Below, piece by piece: positions 1-6,239 of a DNA stretch of 12,036 nucleotides. The notes beneath the pieces were generated by a model. That model was not told the DNA's origin. It ran no database searches and saw only the letters and a list, made by a program, of their open reading frames with translations. Each line of letters opens with the position of its first letter. Position 1 is the stretch's first letter. This DNA is from Litorimonas sp964425355 (GTDB taxonomy: Bacteria; Pseudomonadota; Alphaproteobacteria; Caulobacterales; Maricaulaceae), in NCBI GenBank assembly GCA_964425355.1, contig CAYRMO010000081.1, forward strand, positions 1 to 12,036. The letters are read 5' to 3'. The position numbers and the translations under genes are program-made.

Positions 1-257
1 CCCATAGGTTCAACAATAACAGCACCAATTTCGATCCCGATTTCCTCCATTTGAGCCCTGATCATAGCTTCATGTGAGGCATTACAAATGAAAACGGGCG
101 GATGAAACATATCTGAATCAAAGCGTAAAACTGTTTCCTGGATCATGGTTTTATCTGTGACCAAAGCCAGAAGTTGTTTTGGTTCTGCCTTACGGGAAGC
201 AGGCCAGAGACGACTTCCGGCCCCGCCGGACAAAATTACAGGAATGATTTTTTTCAT
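1..257 (-). CDS. manC: Mannose-1-phosphate guanylyltransferase (ManC/CpsB type), 5' part only
   Basis: This is the first 85 codons of a gene that continues past the left edge. The protein starts MKKIIPVILSGGAGSRLWP, and the GGAGSRLWP signature (residues 11-19) followed by PKQ (26-28) is the nucleotide-binding loop of sugar-nucleotide pyrophosphorylases of the ManC/XanB type. These enzymes make GDP-mannose from mannose-1-phosphate and GTP in the cytoplasm, often as a bifunctional protein fused to mannose-6-phosphate isomerase; whether the isomerase half exists cannot be seen here. GDP-mannose feeds surface polysaccharide synthesis. The start ATG has no clear Shine-Dalgarno. The gene lies 83 bases downstream of the lipoprotein gene on the same strand, so it may be read from the PTS operon or from its own weak promoter. 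The family call is firm; the precise substrate is inferred from the motif. Confidence 0.88.
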   Translation of the reverse strand, partial: MKKIIPVILSGGAGSRLWPASRKAEPKQLLALVTDKTMIQETVLRFDSDMFHPPVFICNASHEAMIRAQMEEIGIEIGAVIVEPM

Positions 258-340
258 AATAATGTGTCTTTATCTAAAATATGTTAGGGTTTCATTTATT
301 AGGCTGAAACATGATATTTACAAAAATAGTTACGTCATTT
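258..340 (-). other. AT-rich spacer between the lipoprotein gene and manC
   Basis: This 83-base spacer is AT-rich. It holds a 6-base inverted repeat GTTTCA/TGAAAC (289-294 and 305-310). A second one, GTCAT/ATGAC, overlaps the stop codon of the upstream gene. Neither is followed by a T-run, so neither looks like a classical intrinsic terminator. On the minus strand a TTGTAA box followed about 16 bases later by TAATAA could be a sigma-70-like promoter for manC, but the match is weak. Confidence 0.25.
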
Positions 341-763
341 TTATGACCCTAATGACACATTTCCTGCCCGGTAACGCAAAAGAACTCGACAATCCTTTAA
401 AGGTTTAGCCGGTGGGCGGAATCGCCACGCATTGACCGCCTTAATTGAGGTACCATTAAACAATCCCTCTGGAACGGCGCGTTCAATGCGGATATTTTCC
501 GTTTCGCCCTCTGCGTCAACATCGAGTCGAATAATCGTCCAGCCTTGCCGTCCAGTCTGAAAAGAGCGTTTTGGATAATCTGGTAAGTCAAAATCAATGG
601 CGGCTAATGCCTCTCCGCCCAGACAATCATCTGGATCAGAATATCCCTTCACCCAAGGATCAGGTGGATAGGATGATTTCGGATGAAACACCTCAGTCGA
701 CCCACATCCTGTCACGAACAGAGACACAAGAAACAGAGACGGTATTAGGGTAAGCGCTTTCAT
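341..763 (-). CDS. Small TonB C-terminal-domain lipoprotein
   Basis: A 140-residue predicted lipoprotein. Residues 1-20 form a signal peptide ending in the lipobox VTGC, so Cys20 should be lipidated; Gly at +2 does not suggest inner-membrane retention under the enteric Lol rule. Residues about 60-133 match the TonB C-terminal fold, with a YPKRSFQTGRQGW opening, a DVDAEG strand and turn, and the closing AWRFRPP (112-118). It lacks the N-terminal membrane anchor and Pro-rich rod of true TonB, so it is unlikely to energise transporters in the usual way. Cys47 and Cys125 could form a disulphide. A strong GGAGG precedes the ATG by four bases, and the ATG overlaps the ptsH stop (ATGA), implying translational coupling to HPr. 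Its function is unknown. The domain call is fairly sure. Confidence 0.8.
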   Translation of the reverse strand: MKALTLIPSLFLVSLFVTGCGSTEVFHPKSSYPPDPWVKGYSDPDDCLGGEALAAIDFDLPDYPKRSFQTGRQGWTIIRLDVDAEGETENIRIERAVPEGLFNGTSIKAVNAWRFRPPAKPLKDCRVLLRYRAGNVSLGS

Positions 764-1047
764 TCGTCCTCCAAAAACCCTGATGCCACGAGTTTTGTAA
801 GCGCATCGATAACGGCCTGCGCATCGGGCCCTTCCGCATCAACTGTGATATCCTCACCGCACGCAGATCCCAGCAATAATAATTCCATAACACTATCCGC
901 TTCGACGCGTTCCGCGCAGACATCATTATGGCTTTTGACAAAAACTCTCGCATTATAGCGCATTACACAGGCCATGAATTTGTTTGAAGCTCGCGCATGT
1001 AAGCCGCGCATATTCACCAGAGTAAGACGTGCGGACGCGCTCGACAT
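760..1047 (-). CDS. ptsH: HPr-family phosphocarrier protein of the (nitrogen-type) PTS
   Basis: A 95-residue HPr/NPr. The phospho-acceptor His17 lies in GLHARAS (15-21). Ser52 in ADSVMELLLLGS aligns with the regulatory Ser46 of Gram-positive HPr, the residue phosphorylated by HprK. The protein relays phosphate from EI(Ntr) to EIIA-type proteins in the cytoplasm. In alphaproteobacteria lacking sugar permeases it usually has a regulatory role. The gene starts 9 bases after the EIIA stop, and its own stop overlaps the lipoprotein start by 4 bases, so all three are probably one transcript. No Shine-Dalgarno is visible before the ATG, suggesting translation coupled to the EIIA gene upstream. The linker between His17 and Ser52 is four residues longer than in E. 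coli HPr. The identification is confident. Confidence 0.95.
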   Translation of the reverse strand: MSSASARLTLVNMRGLHARASNKFMACVMRYNARVFVKSHNDVCAERVEADSVMELLLLGSACGEDITVDAEGPDAQAVIDALTKLVASGFLEDE

Positions 1048-1056
1048 ATGGAACGA

Positions 1057-1461
1057 TCAGGCGTCGCCAGATAGAATTTTTGAGGCTATTGCTATGTAGC
1101 GCTGGCCAGCTGTTTTGGCTTTCTCAGCAGCCTCCTCTAGAGACGCTGTTTCGCGTGCTTCCGCCAATTTAATTAACATAGGGAGGTTAACACCGGCTAA
1201 GACTTCGACTTTTCCGTCGCGCAACATAGAAATCGCTAAATTTGAGGGTGTCCCGCCAAACATGTCCGTCAGAAGGATAACACCAGCCCGGCTATCTACG
1301 CGGTCCACAGCCGAACGGATATCATTTCGACGTCTTTCCATATCATCATCCGGACCAATACAAATCGTTTCCATCATATCTTGCGGACCGACAACATGTT
1401 CTGTTGCGCGGCGCAATTCTATGGCTAATTGGCCATGAGTAACGATGACAAGTCCAATCAA
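1057..1461 (-). CDS. manX: PTS EIIA component, mannose family, TTG start
   Basis: A 134-residue EIIA-Man domain protein with likely start TTG, giving MIGLVIVTHGQL. The phosphorylatable His9 sits in VTHG (7-10) and the family motif DMFGGTPSNLA spans 66-76, followed by GVNLPML (90-96). It would accept phosphate from HPr in the cytoplasm. No EIIB, EIIC or EIID gene is present, so it is a stand-alone regulatory EIIA as in other alphaproteobacteria. Start choice: an in-frame GTG at 1494 would add 11 unconserved residues and has no good ribosome site. The TTG has AAAGG seven bases upstream and gives the family's usual N-terminus and length. It lies directly before ptsH. The gene that normally precedes it in this context, hprK, is missing. 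The symbol follows common annotation; the protein is not the E. coli transport subunit. Confidence 0.92.
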   Translation of the reverse strand: MIGLVIVTHGQLAIELRRATEHVVGPQDMMETICIGPDDDMERRRNDIRSAVDRVDSRAGVILLTDMFGGTPSNLAISMLRDGKVEVLAGVNLPMLIKLAEARETASLEEAAEKAKTAGQRYIAIASKILSGDA

Positions 1462-1468
1462 GACTAAA

Positions 1469-1473
1469 CCTTT
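1469..1473 (-). promoter_or_regulatory. Ribosome binding site deciding the TTG start of the EIIA gene
   Basis: The minus strand reads AAAGG, then seven bases, then TTG at 1461-1459. This spacing supports initiation at TTG rather than at the GTG 33 bases upstream. Confidence 0.65.
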
Positions 1474-1532
1474 CGACCAGTTTCGAACCTCCACCTAATC
1501 AAAAAATTTAACGACTGTGAAGCGTTAATTTA

Positions 1533-1562
1533 CACCTTATGCAATTCGCCTCGTATAAGGTG
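1533..1562 (-). other. Hairpin in the leader between chvG and the EIIA gene
   Basis: A perfect 8-base inverted repeat, CACCTTAT (1533-1540) and ATAAGGTG (1555-1562), with a 14-base loop. The stem can be extended by a further TTTA/TAAA pairing across a two-base bulge. No T-run follows in the direction of transcription, so it is not a textbook terminator. It could be a processing or attenuation structure separating chvG from the PTS genes. Confidence 0.5.
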
Positions 1563-1582
1563 CATAAATGAAACAGCTTTTA

Positions 1583-3259
1583 TTACTTGGATGAAGGTAT
1601 TTGCCGCGGAACAAGCACATTGAACCGCGCACCCTGAATTTGACCGTCTGGATCCACAATATTTTCAGCATAAATCGTACCCCGATGCGCCTCAATGATC
1701 TGACGACAAATGGCGAGACCCAAGCCTGAATGGCTTCCAAAACTAGCTCCCTTAGGGCGTTGGGTGTAAAACCGCTCGAATATTGTTTCGAGATTATCTG
1801 GCGGAATTCCGGGACCTTGATCCTCGACAGTAAATCGTATTTTCTTACCATCACGCTCGGCTTTAACACTTACAGTCCCATCGACGGGTGAAAACGTAAG
1901 CGCATTATCAATCAAATTTCTAAGGACCTGTGCAAAAGGCGTTTCATAGGCCCGAATATACAGCGGATCATTGACGGGTATCTGCGTCATATTTTCTACG
2001 TTTGGACCGTCACCCGTTTTCGTTTGTTGATAAAACTCAACGATATTTTCCGAAATTTCCGCCACGTCGAGCGTCATAGCCGTTTCGCGAGCAAGGTTAG
2101 CGTCAACTTTCGAAGCTTTCGAGATATCCGTGATCAAACGGTCCATACGCGAAACATCTTGCTGAATAATATCAAGCAGTTTTTCACGTTGCTCTTGATT
2201 TTTTGCGACGCGCAACGTCTCAGATGCCGATCGCAAGGATGTCAGAGGGTTTTTGACTTCATGAGCGACATCGGCGGCAAAATTCGCAATATCGTCAATC
2301 CGCGAATAGAGACCTTGTGTCATGTCGCGCAAGACCAATGACAAATCACCAATCTCATCACGTCTGTTGGACAGGTCTGGGATCGCGTCTCTTTTTTTAG
2401 CGCTACGCGCAACGATTTCTGCAGCCCGAGCCAATTTGCGCATCGGTAGGGCAATAAAGAGTGTTAGGGACAGGGAGGTCAAAAACATCGTCAAAAAAGC
2501 AAGTCCAATAATCGGTGCCAAGGCTTGGCGTTCCGCTGTCACAATGGAGGCAACATCATTGCTTTCCACAGTCACGACCCCCAATACATTTTGAACTCGC
2601 TTTACGGGACGGGAAACCGTGACAACCAAATTGTCATCCCTGTCATAGCGCGCGCCCATCACGGCCTGCCCAGCAAGACTTGTGCGAATTTCAGATTTCA
2701 AATCTCGACGTAGACTATCTCGCCTGGCTTTGGCCCAAGGCAAATTATGGATTTTTTCAGCAAACCAAGCCCGCATAGCGTTACGCCACCGGACATTTAA
2801 GGGCTCCTCAATGACAACTGGGTCAATAGGGTCCAAGGTTTCAACTGTAATAATCGCGCCCAATGTCTCAGTATCAGCAACCAGCTGTCCCGCCCGATCA
2901 TGTAAGCGCACCCGCCAACCATTTGGGACATTGATACCGCGTAAGACCTGTTTGGCCTCAGGAATATCAAGTTCGGCTGTTCCACCAAATCCTGTGGCCT
3001 GTTCAGCCATAACGGTCGTAATCGTTGCCGCCAATGAATTAATATTGTCAACTTTGGCCTCAATCAGACCCGATTCAAATCGGTTCATGGCGAGTGCACC
3101 AAAGACAAGAATTAACAGACCTGAAAGATTGGATAGGAAAATATTGCGGGTCAGACGCGACGTCCACAGCGAGCGTCGCGCGCCTCGCCGACGATCTTTG
3201 CGTTTTGGTCTTAAGCGAAATCGGCCCTTGGACGAAGAGTCTGCGGTCTTTTCAGTCAT
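1583..3259 (-). CDS. chvG: ChvG-type sensor histidine kinase
   Basis: A 558-residue membrane histidine kinase. A very basic N-terminus (11-30) precedes TM1 at about 39-58. A periplasmic sensor region follows (about 60-245), then TM2 at about 248-272. Next come a HAMP linker (about 272-325), a HisKA dimerisation helix with phospho-His333 in VAHEVKNPLTSLR, and a HATPase domain. The ATPase shows an N-box around 447-453 (RNLIDNA), a G1 box DQGPGIP (480-486), an F-box FERF (494-497) and a G2 box SGLGL (511-515). ChvG/ExoS/BvrS kinases respond to acid or envelope stress and phosphorylate ChvI; ExoR-type periplasmic inhibitors are known in rhizobia, but none is in this window. The ATG has AGGA five bases upstream. 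The gene lies 150 bases downstream of chvI, a wide and structured spacer for such a pair. All catalytic motifs are intact. Confidence 0.94.
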   Translation of the reverse strand: MTEKTADSSSKGRFRLRPKRKDRRRGARRSLWTSRLTRNIFLSNLSGLLILVFGALAMNRFESGLIEAKVDNINSLAATITTVMAEQATGFGGTAELDIPEAKQVLRGINVPNGWRVRLHDRAGQLVADTETLGAIITVETLDPIDPVVIEEPLNVRWRNAMRAWFAEKIHNLPWAKARRDSLRRDLKSEIRTSLAGQAVMGARYDRDDNLVVTVSRPVKRVQNVLGVVTVESNDVASIVTAERQALAPIIGLAFLTMFLTSLSLTLFIALPMRKLARAAEIVARSAKKRDAIPDLSNRRDEIGDLSLVLRDMTQGLYSRIDDIANFAADVAHEVKNPLTSLRSASETLRVAKNQEQREKLLDIIQQDVSRMDRLITDISKASKVDANLARETAMTLDVAEISENIVEFYQQTKTGDGPNVENMTQIPVNDPLYIRAYETPFAQVLRNLIDNALTFSPVDGTVSVKAERDGKKIRFTVEDQGPGIPPDNLETIFERFYTQRPKGASFGSHSGLGLAICRQIIEAHRGTIYAENIVDPDGQIQGARFNVLVPRQIPSSK

Positions 3260-3409
3260 AAGGTTCCTATCGCGATCAAGGCCTATCCAGCCTTGATTTG
3301 GTGCATTTTGAGATAATTAAAAACCTGGTATGTCTCAAATTGCACTTAGTCTCACAGTTGCGAGCGATACTCTATCGCATCTTGCTCAAGAAGACCTTAA
3401 TTCAATAGA
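3260..3409 (-). other. Structured chvI-chvG intergenic spacer
   Basis: The 150 bases contain three inverted repeats in a row. GCGAT/ATCGC (3364-3368 and 3374-3378) lies just downstream of chvI. A 13-base imperfect palindrome spans 3301-3345 and recurs elsewhere in the window. A perfect 8-base stem ATCAAGGC/GCCTTGAT (3275-3282 and 3290-3297) ends only a few bases upstream of the chvG ribosome site. None has a clear T-tract. The arrangement could lower or uncouple chvG expression relative to chvI. Confidence 0.55.
3301..3345. repeat. Dispersed imperfect palindrome, copy 1
   Basis: Arms GTGCATTTTGAGA (3301-3313) and TCTCAAATTGCAC (3333-3345) pair at 12 of 13 positions around a 19-base loop. The element aligns with 9961-10007 at 34 of 45 positions with one 2-base gap. 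It sits in the chvI-chvG spacer. Confidence 0.65.
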
Positions 3410-4114
3410 CTATGCCTCTTTATACTTATAGCCGACACCATAAAGCGTTTCGATTCCATCAAAGCTCTTATCGGTTCTACGGAATTTCTTGCGCAAGCGT
3501 TTTATATGGCTGTCAATCGTGCGGTCATCAACATAAATTTGATCATCATAGGCCGCGTCCATCAACTGGTCTCTGGATTTTACATAACCTGGACGATTGG
3601 CCAAAGCTTCAAGGATCAAAAACTCTGTCACTGTCAAACGCACCGGCACACCGTCCCACGAGCAGGCGTGACGATTGGGGTCTAGGATCAGCTTTCCACG
3701 TCGAATAACTTTATTATCGCCAAGTTGGGGTTCAGGTAATTCGACATTTGTCAATTTTGAACGACGCAGAACAGCTTTGATCCGCTCTCCTAATAGGCGT
3801 TGCGAGAAAGGCTTTGTGATATAGTCATCTGCCCCCATATTAAAGCCAATAGCTTCATCAAATTCATCATCCTTTGACGTCAGGAAAATCACCGGCAGGT
3901 TGGATGTTTGGCGCAATCGCCTTAACAGCTCCAAACCATCCATACGCGGCATTTTTACGTCAAAGACTGCCAGGTCAGGCGGCGATTCTTTTAAGGCCTC
4001 TAAAGCCGTCACGCCATCATGGAATTTTTTGACGTCATAGCCTTCACTTTCCAAAAACATAGAAACAGATGTCAGGATATTTTCATCATCATCGACAAGG
4101 TAAATCTTTGGCAT
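3410..4114 (-). CDS. chvI: ChvI-type response regulator (OmpR/PhoB family)
   Basis: A 234-residue response regulator from the chosen start MPKIYLVDDD. The receiver domain (1-about 120) has acidic pocket residues D8-D10, phospho-acceptor Asp52 in FDVKMPRMDG, Thr79 in LTSK and the invariant Lys101 in TKPF. A C-terminal winged-helix DNA-binding domain (about 140-232) ends with the typical DDRTIDSHIKRLRKKF and GVGYKY segments. It is the partner of ChvG and regulates envelope, acid-response and exopolysaccharide genes in related bacteria. Start choice: an in-frame ATG at 4189 would add 25 unconserved residues. The ATG at 4114 has GGGGAG six bases upstream and gives the family's normal N-terminus and length. 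It is divergent from yggT. The identification as ChvI rests on the receiver and DNA-binding sequence and on the chvG/PTS neighbourhood. Confidence 0.94.
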   Translation of the reverse strand: MPKIYLVDDDENILTSVSMFLESEGYDVKKFHDGVTALEALKESPPDLAVFDVKMPRMDGLELLRRLRQTSNLPVIFLTSKDDEFDEAIGFNMGADDYITKPFSQRLLGERIKAVLRRSKLTNVELPEPQLGDNKVIRRGKLILDPNRHACSWDGVPVRLTVTEFLILEALANRPGYVKSRDQLMDAAYDDQIYVDDRTIDSHIKRLRKKFRRTDKSFDGIETLYGVGYKYKEA

Positions 4115-4120
4115 TACTCG

Positions 4121-4126
4121 CTCCCC
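4121..4126 (-). promoter_or_regulatory. Ribosome binding site of chvI
   Basis: GGGGAG on the minus strand lies six bases before the ATG at 4114. It selects this start over the in-frame upstream ATG at 4189, which lacks such a site. Confidence 0.7.
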
Positions 4127-4139
4127 AGCGCGTCCCGCG

Positions 4140-4157
4140 ATATTCCGCGGAGAATAT
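4140..4157. promoter_or_regulatory. Dyad-symmetric operator-like site in the chvI leader
   Basis: ATATTC and GAATAT arms (4140-4145 and 4152-4157) form a perfect 6-base dyad around CGCGGA. A competing CCGCG/CGCGG dyad (4135-4139 and 4146-4150) overlaps it. It lies 26 bases upstream of the chvI start codon. It could be an operator or an RNA hairpin; nothing in the sequence decides between them. Confidence 0.3.
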
Positions 4158-4327
4158 TGGTTTTGTCTGACTAGGCTCATCGTTTGCATGGCTCAACCCT
4201 TCTTATTCAATAGTATGGGCCTTAATCTCATGTAAATAGGGCAGAGCTATGACTGAAACCTGCCTTAATGCGGGCATAATCATGTCTTGTGGTCGTGCCC
4301 AACCATACTTAGATAGGCTAAGAATCA

Positions 4328-4332
4328 AAGGA
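4328..4332 (+). promoter_or_regulatory. Ribosome binding site of the YggT gene
   Basis: AAGGA lies nine bases before the ATG at 4342. The in-frame ATG at 4333 immediately follows this box and would be too close to use it. Confidence 0.55.
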
Positions 4333-4341
4333 ATGCTTCTT

Positions 4342-4647
4342 ATGTCATTTGCAGAATCCATCATTCAGATGTTTGTTCAGCCCATATTATCGCTGATCAT
4401 TTTCATTTTTCTGGCCTATGTCGTCATAAGCTGGTTATTCATTTTAAAAATCGTCAAACCGAATAATCCAACGGCGCGCCAAGTTTACGGCATACTCTCC
4501 AGTGTGGTAGAACCCATTGTGTCGCCCTTCCGAAAGATTATTCCCCCGCTGGGGAATTTCGATATGGGCTTTTTCTTTGCCTTTATGGTCATATACTGGA
4601 CGAAATATTACGTAATTCCGAGTATGATCCTACCTATGTTGCAATAA
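4342..4647 (+). CDS. YggT family inner-membrane protein
   Basis: A 101-residue hydrophobic protein with two membrane segments, about 13-35 (QPILSLIIFIFLAYVVISWL) and about 73-95. The intervening VEPIVSPFRKIIPPLGNFDMG matches the conserved YggT loop (EP-x4-PFRKIIPPLG followed by D). YggT proteins are small inner-membrane proteins linked to osmotic tolerance and to cell-division or envelope functions; the exact role is unsettled. Start choice: the open frame extends back to 4249, but the ATG at 4342 has AAGGA nine bases upstream, whereas for the ATG at 4333 the same box abuts the codon. The gene is divergent from chvI and converges on hemY with only 26 bases between the stops. The family call is confident. 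Confidence 0.88.
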   Translation: MSFAESIIQMFVQPILSLIIFIFLAYVVISWLFILKIVKPNNPTARQVYGILSSVVEPIVSPFRKIIPPLGNFDMGFFFAFMVIYWTKYYVIPSMILPMLQ

Positions 4648-4664
4648 GTGTAGGAATTGCCCTT

Positions 4665-4674
4665 GGGGCGCCCC
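4665..4674. repeat. Perfect GC palindrome between convergent yggT and hemY stops
   Basis: GGGGCGCCCC is a perfect 10-base palindrome whose last base touches the hemY stop codon. With the preceding GCCC it can also form GCCC-TTG-GGGC on the plus strand, followed by a T-containing stretch inside hemY. It may act as a weak bidirectional terminator in this 26-base convergent gap. Confidence 0.35.
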
Positions 4675-6239
4675 TAATCTTTTGGCTTATCAAGCAGGCT
4701 ATCGAGACGTTCGGCGAGGCCTTTTCGCGTTTGAGAGGCCTCAGTGTCACCTTCAACGACGTCTTCAATCTTTTGTGCGATGTCTTCGTCAATCTCATCA
4801 AGCCGTGACGCCTCCACCTCAATCTCATCATCTGATGCCTCATCTTCTTTGAGGTTTTCCGCAATCAATTCTGGCACGCCCGGCAGGCGAAGCGGCTCGC
4901 GGGCATCAAAACGCGGATGAATGAGGTCCCCCGAATCCCCAAATGAGAAGACAAGGCGGCGCCAATCTTGCGGGGCATAATCAAAACTATCGCCTTCTGG
5001 GTCGAGGTCTGACCAATCGGCTTCGCGCGGCGCGGTGGCGGCGCGCTGCATCCATAATTGCGCGTCGCGCGGATTGTTTAAGCGGGCCTCCGCCTGGGCC
5101 GCCAAAACACATAGCCGCGCAGACGGGTGTGCCTGATCATCCCCGTTACCCCGAACGAGCGGGCTAAGCGCTGCCCAAGCTTGAACCGCATCATCATTGC
5201 GTAAGAAATTTTCTGCGAGCAGTATTTTTGTTTCACGATGGCCGGGATTAGCCTTGACCAGTGCATTAATCCGTTTCTCGCGCCCACGCTTCCCGTCATC
5301 GGAAATCATGTCAAAATACGCCAAAGCGAGTGCAGGATGCGGCGCATGGCTCCAACTTTTTTCAATCAGCTTAATGCCGGATTTTTTTTGATCAGATTGG
5401 CGATATAATTTGGCCGCCAAAGCGACGGCTGGGGCAAAATCTGGCGCTAATGCGGCGGCTTTGACAGCCAGCTCAAGCGCTTTGGCATTCTGACCCGCAT
5501 CATGCAGACGGTCAGCTTCTGCTGTATTTAAAACGGCTAATCGACGCTTGGTCGTATTTTTGTCAATATGTTTGCGGGATTGTCCCGTTTCTAGCGTTTC
5601 TGCAGCGCTCAACCAATCATGATTGGCGACTTCGCCTTTAAACAGGGTTTCGAAAGCCCATTTTGCATTTGGATTATCACTATAGGCCTGTCTGGATTGC
5701 TCAATTGCACCGGGCAGATCCCCAGTTGTTAATTTATGCTGGGCAAGACCTCGTAAACCCGTCGCGCGCGTCTTTTCGTTTCCAAGCATGGCTTCGTAAT
5801 GCACGACAGCTTCGTCACTATCGCCGCAAGCCTCTGCTGAGAGCGCGGAAACGATCTGCCCCAATTCCGTGCTGCCTATCAAACCGCGGGCTTTTTCTGC
5901 TTTTTTTCGGGCCTTTGATACATCTCCTTCGGCGCCCGCCAAAAGCGCTTCTTCCATCGCATCTAGCGCTCGGTTTCGGCGACGCAGTCCAACGCCCGAT
6001 TTTACGCGCTGGGGCAAACGCCATAGCCAGAGAAAAAGCGACCAAAGCCCGATCAAAACCAGCGTCCCAAAAACAATTGCGAGGATGACAAATTGCCAGC
6101 TCACCTCAAGCGGAGCAAATGAAAGCGGGCCCGATGTGGCCGATGAGGCAAATGAGAGCGTAACATCATCACCGACCCAAAGCATGATCCCGGCGAGGGC
6201 TGCGATAAATACTAAAATGGCAATCACATATTTTGTCAT
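4674..6239 (-). CDS. hemY: HemY-like TPR membrane protein of the haem cluster
   Basis: A 521-residue protein with two N-terminal membrane segments, about 4-22 and about 48-73, matching the HemY N-terminal domain. A long alpha-helical TPR-like region runs from about 90 to 400. A segment with DPEGDSFDYAPQDW follows (412-426), typical of alphaproteobacterial members. The C-terminal part (about 463-499) is strongly acidic. This is the proteobacterial HemY of the hemCD cluster, not the unrelated protoporphyrinogen oxidase HemY of Gram-positives. Its biochemical role is unsettled; an organising role for late haem enzymes at the membrane has been suggested. Its ATG overlaps the stop of the mitofilin-like gene by one base (TAATG), so coupling is likely. 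It is the last gene of the operon and converges with yggT. The family call is confident. Confidence 0.9.
   Translation of the reverse strand: MTKYVIAILVFIAALAGIMLWVGDDVTLSFASSATSGPLSFAPLEVSWQFVILAIVFGTLVLIGLWSLFLWLWRLPQRVKSGVGLRRRNRALDAMEEALLAGAEGDVSKARKKAEKARGLIGSTELGQIVSALSAEACGDSDEAVVHYEAMLGNEKTRATGLRGLAQHKLTTGDLPGAIEQSRQAYSDNPNAKWAFETLFKGEVANHDWLSAAETLETGQSRKHIDKNTTKRRLAVLNTAEADRLHDAGQNAKALELAVKAAALAPDFAPAVALAAKLYRQSDQKKSGIKLIEKSWSHAPHPALALAYFDMISDDGKRGREKRINALVKANPGHRETKILLAENFLRNDDAVQAWAALSPLVRGNGDDQAHPSARLCVLAAQAEARLNNPRDAQLWMQRAATAPREADWSDLDPEGDSFDYAPQDWRRLVFSFGDSGDLIHPRFDAREPLRLPGVPELIAENLKEDEASDDEIEVEASRLDEIDEDIAQKIEDVVEGDTEASQTRKGLAERLDSLLDKPKD

Noticed and set aside
145..408. 87-codon plus-strand open frame at the left edge
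   Set aside because: It lies opposite the conserved manC coding sequence and the end of the lipoprotein gene, has no protein-like composition or ribosome site, and is best explained as a shadow frame.
1057..1494. GTG at 1494 as the start of the EIIA gene
   Set aside because: The 11 extra residues are not typical of the family and no good ribosome site precedes the GTG. The TTG at 1461 has AAAGG at seven bases and restores the normal MIGLVIVTHG start.
1495..1582. Possible hprK remnant or frameshifted pseudogene between chvG and the EIIA gene
   Set aside because: The gap is too short, and none of its translations shows HprK motifs; only a hairpin is visible.
2682..3296. 204-codon plus-strand open frame opposite chvG
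   Set aside because: chvG on the other strand has full histidine-kinase motifs. The antisense frame is Arg/Ser-rich with no domain, as expected from the complement of a basic and Ala-rich coding region.
3410..4189. ATG at 4189 as the start of chvI
   Set aside because: It adds 25 residues before the canonical receiver-domain beginning, and the ATG at 4114 has a strong GGGGAG ribosome site.
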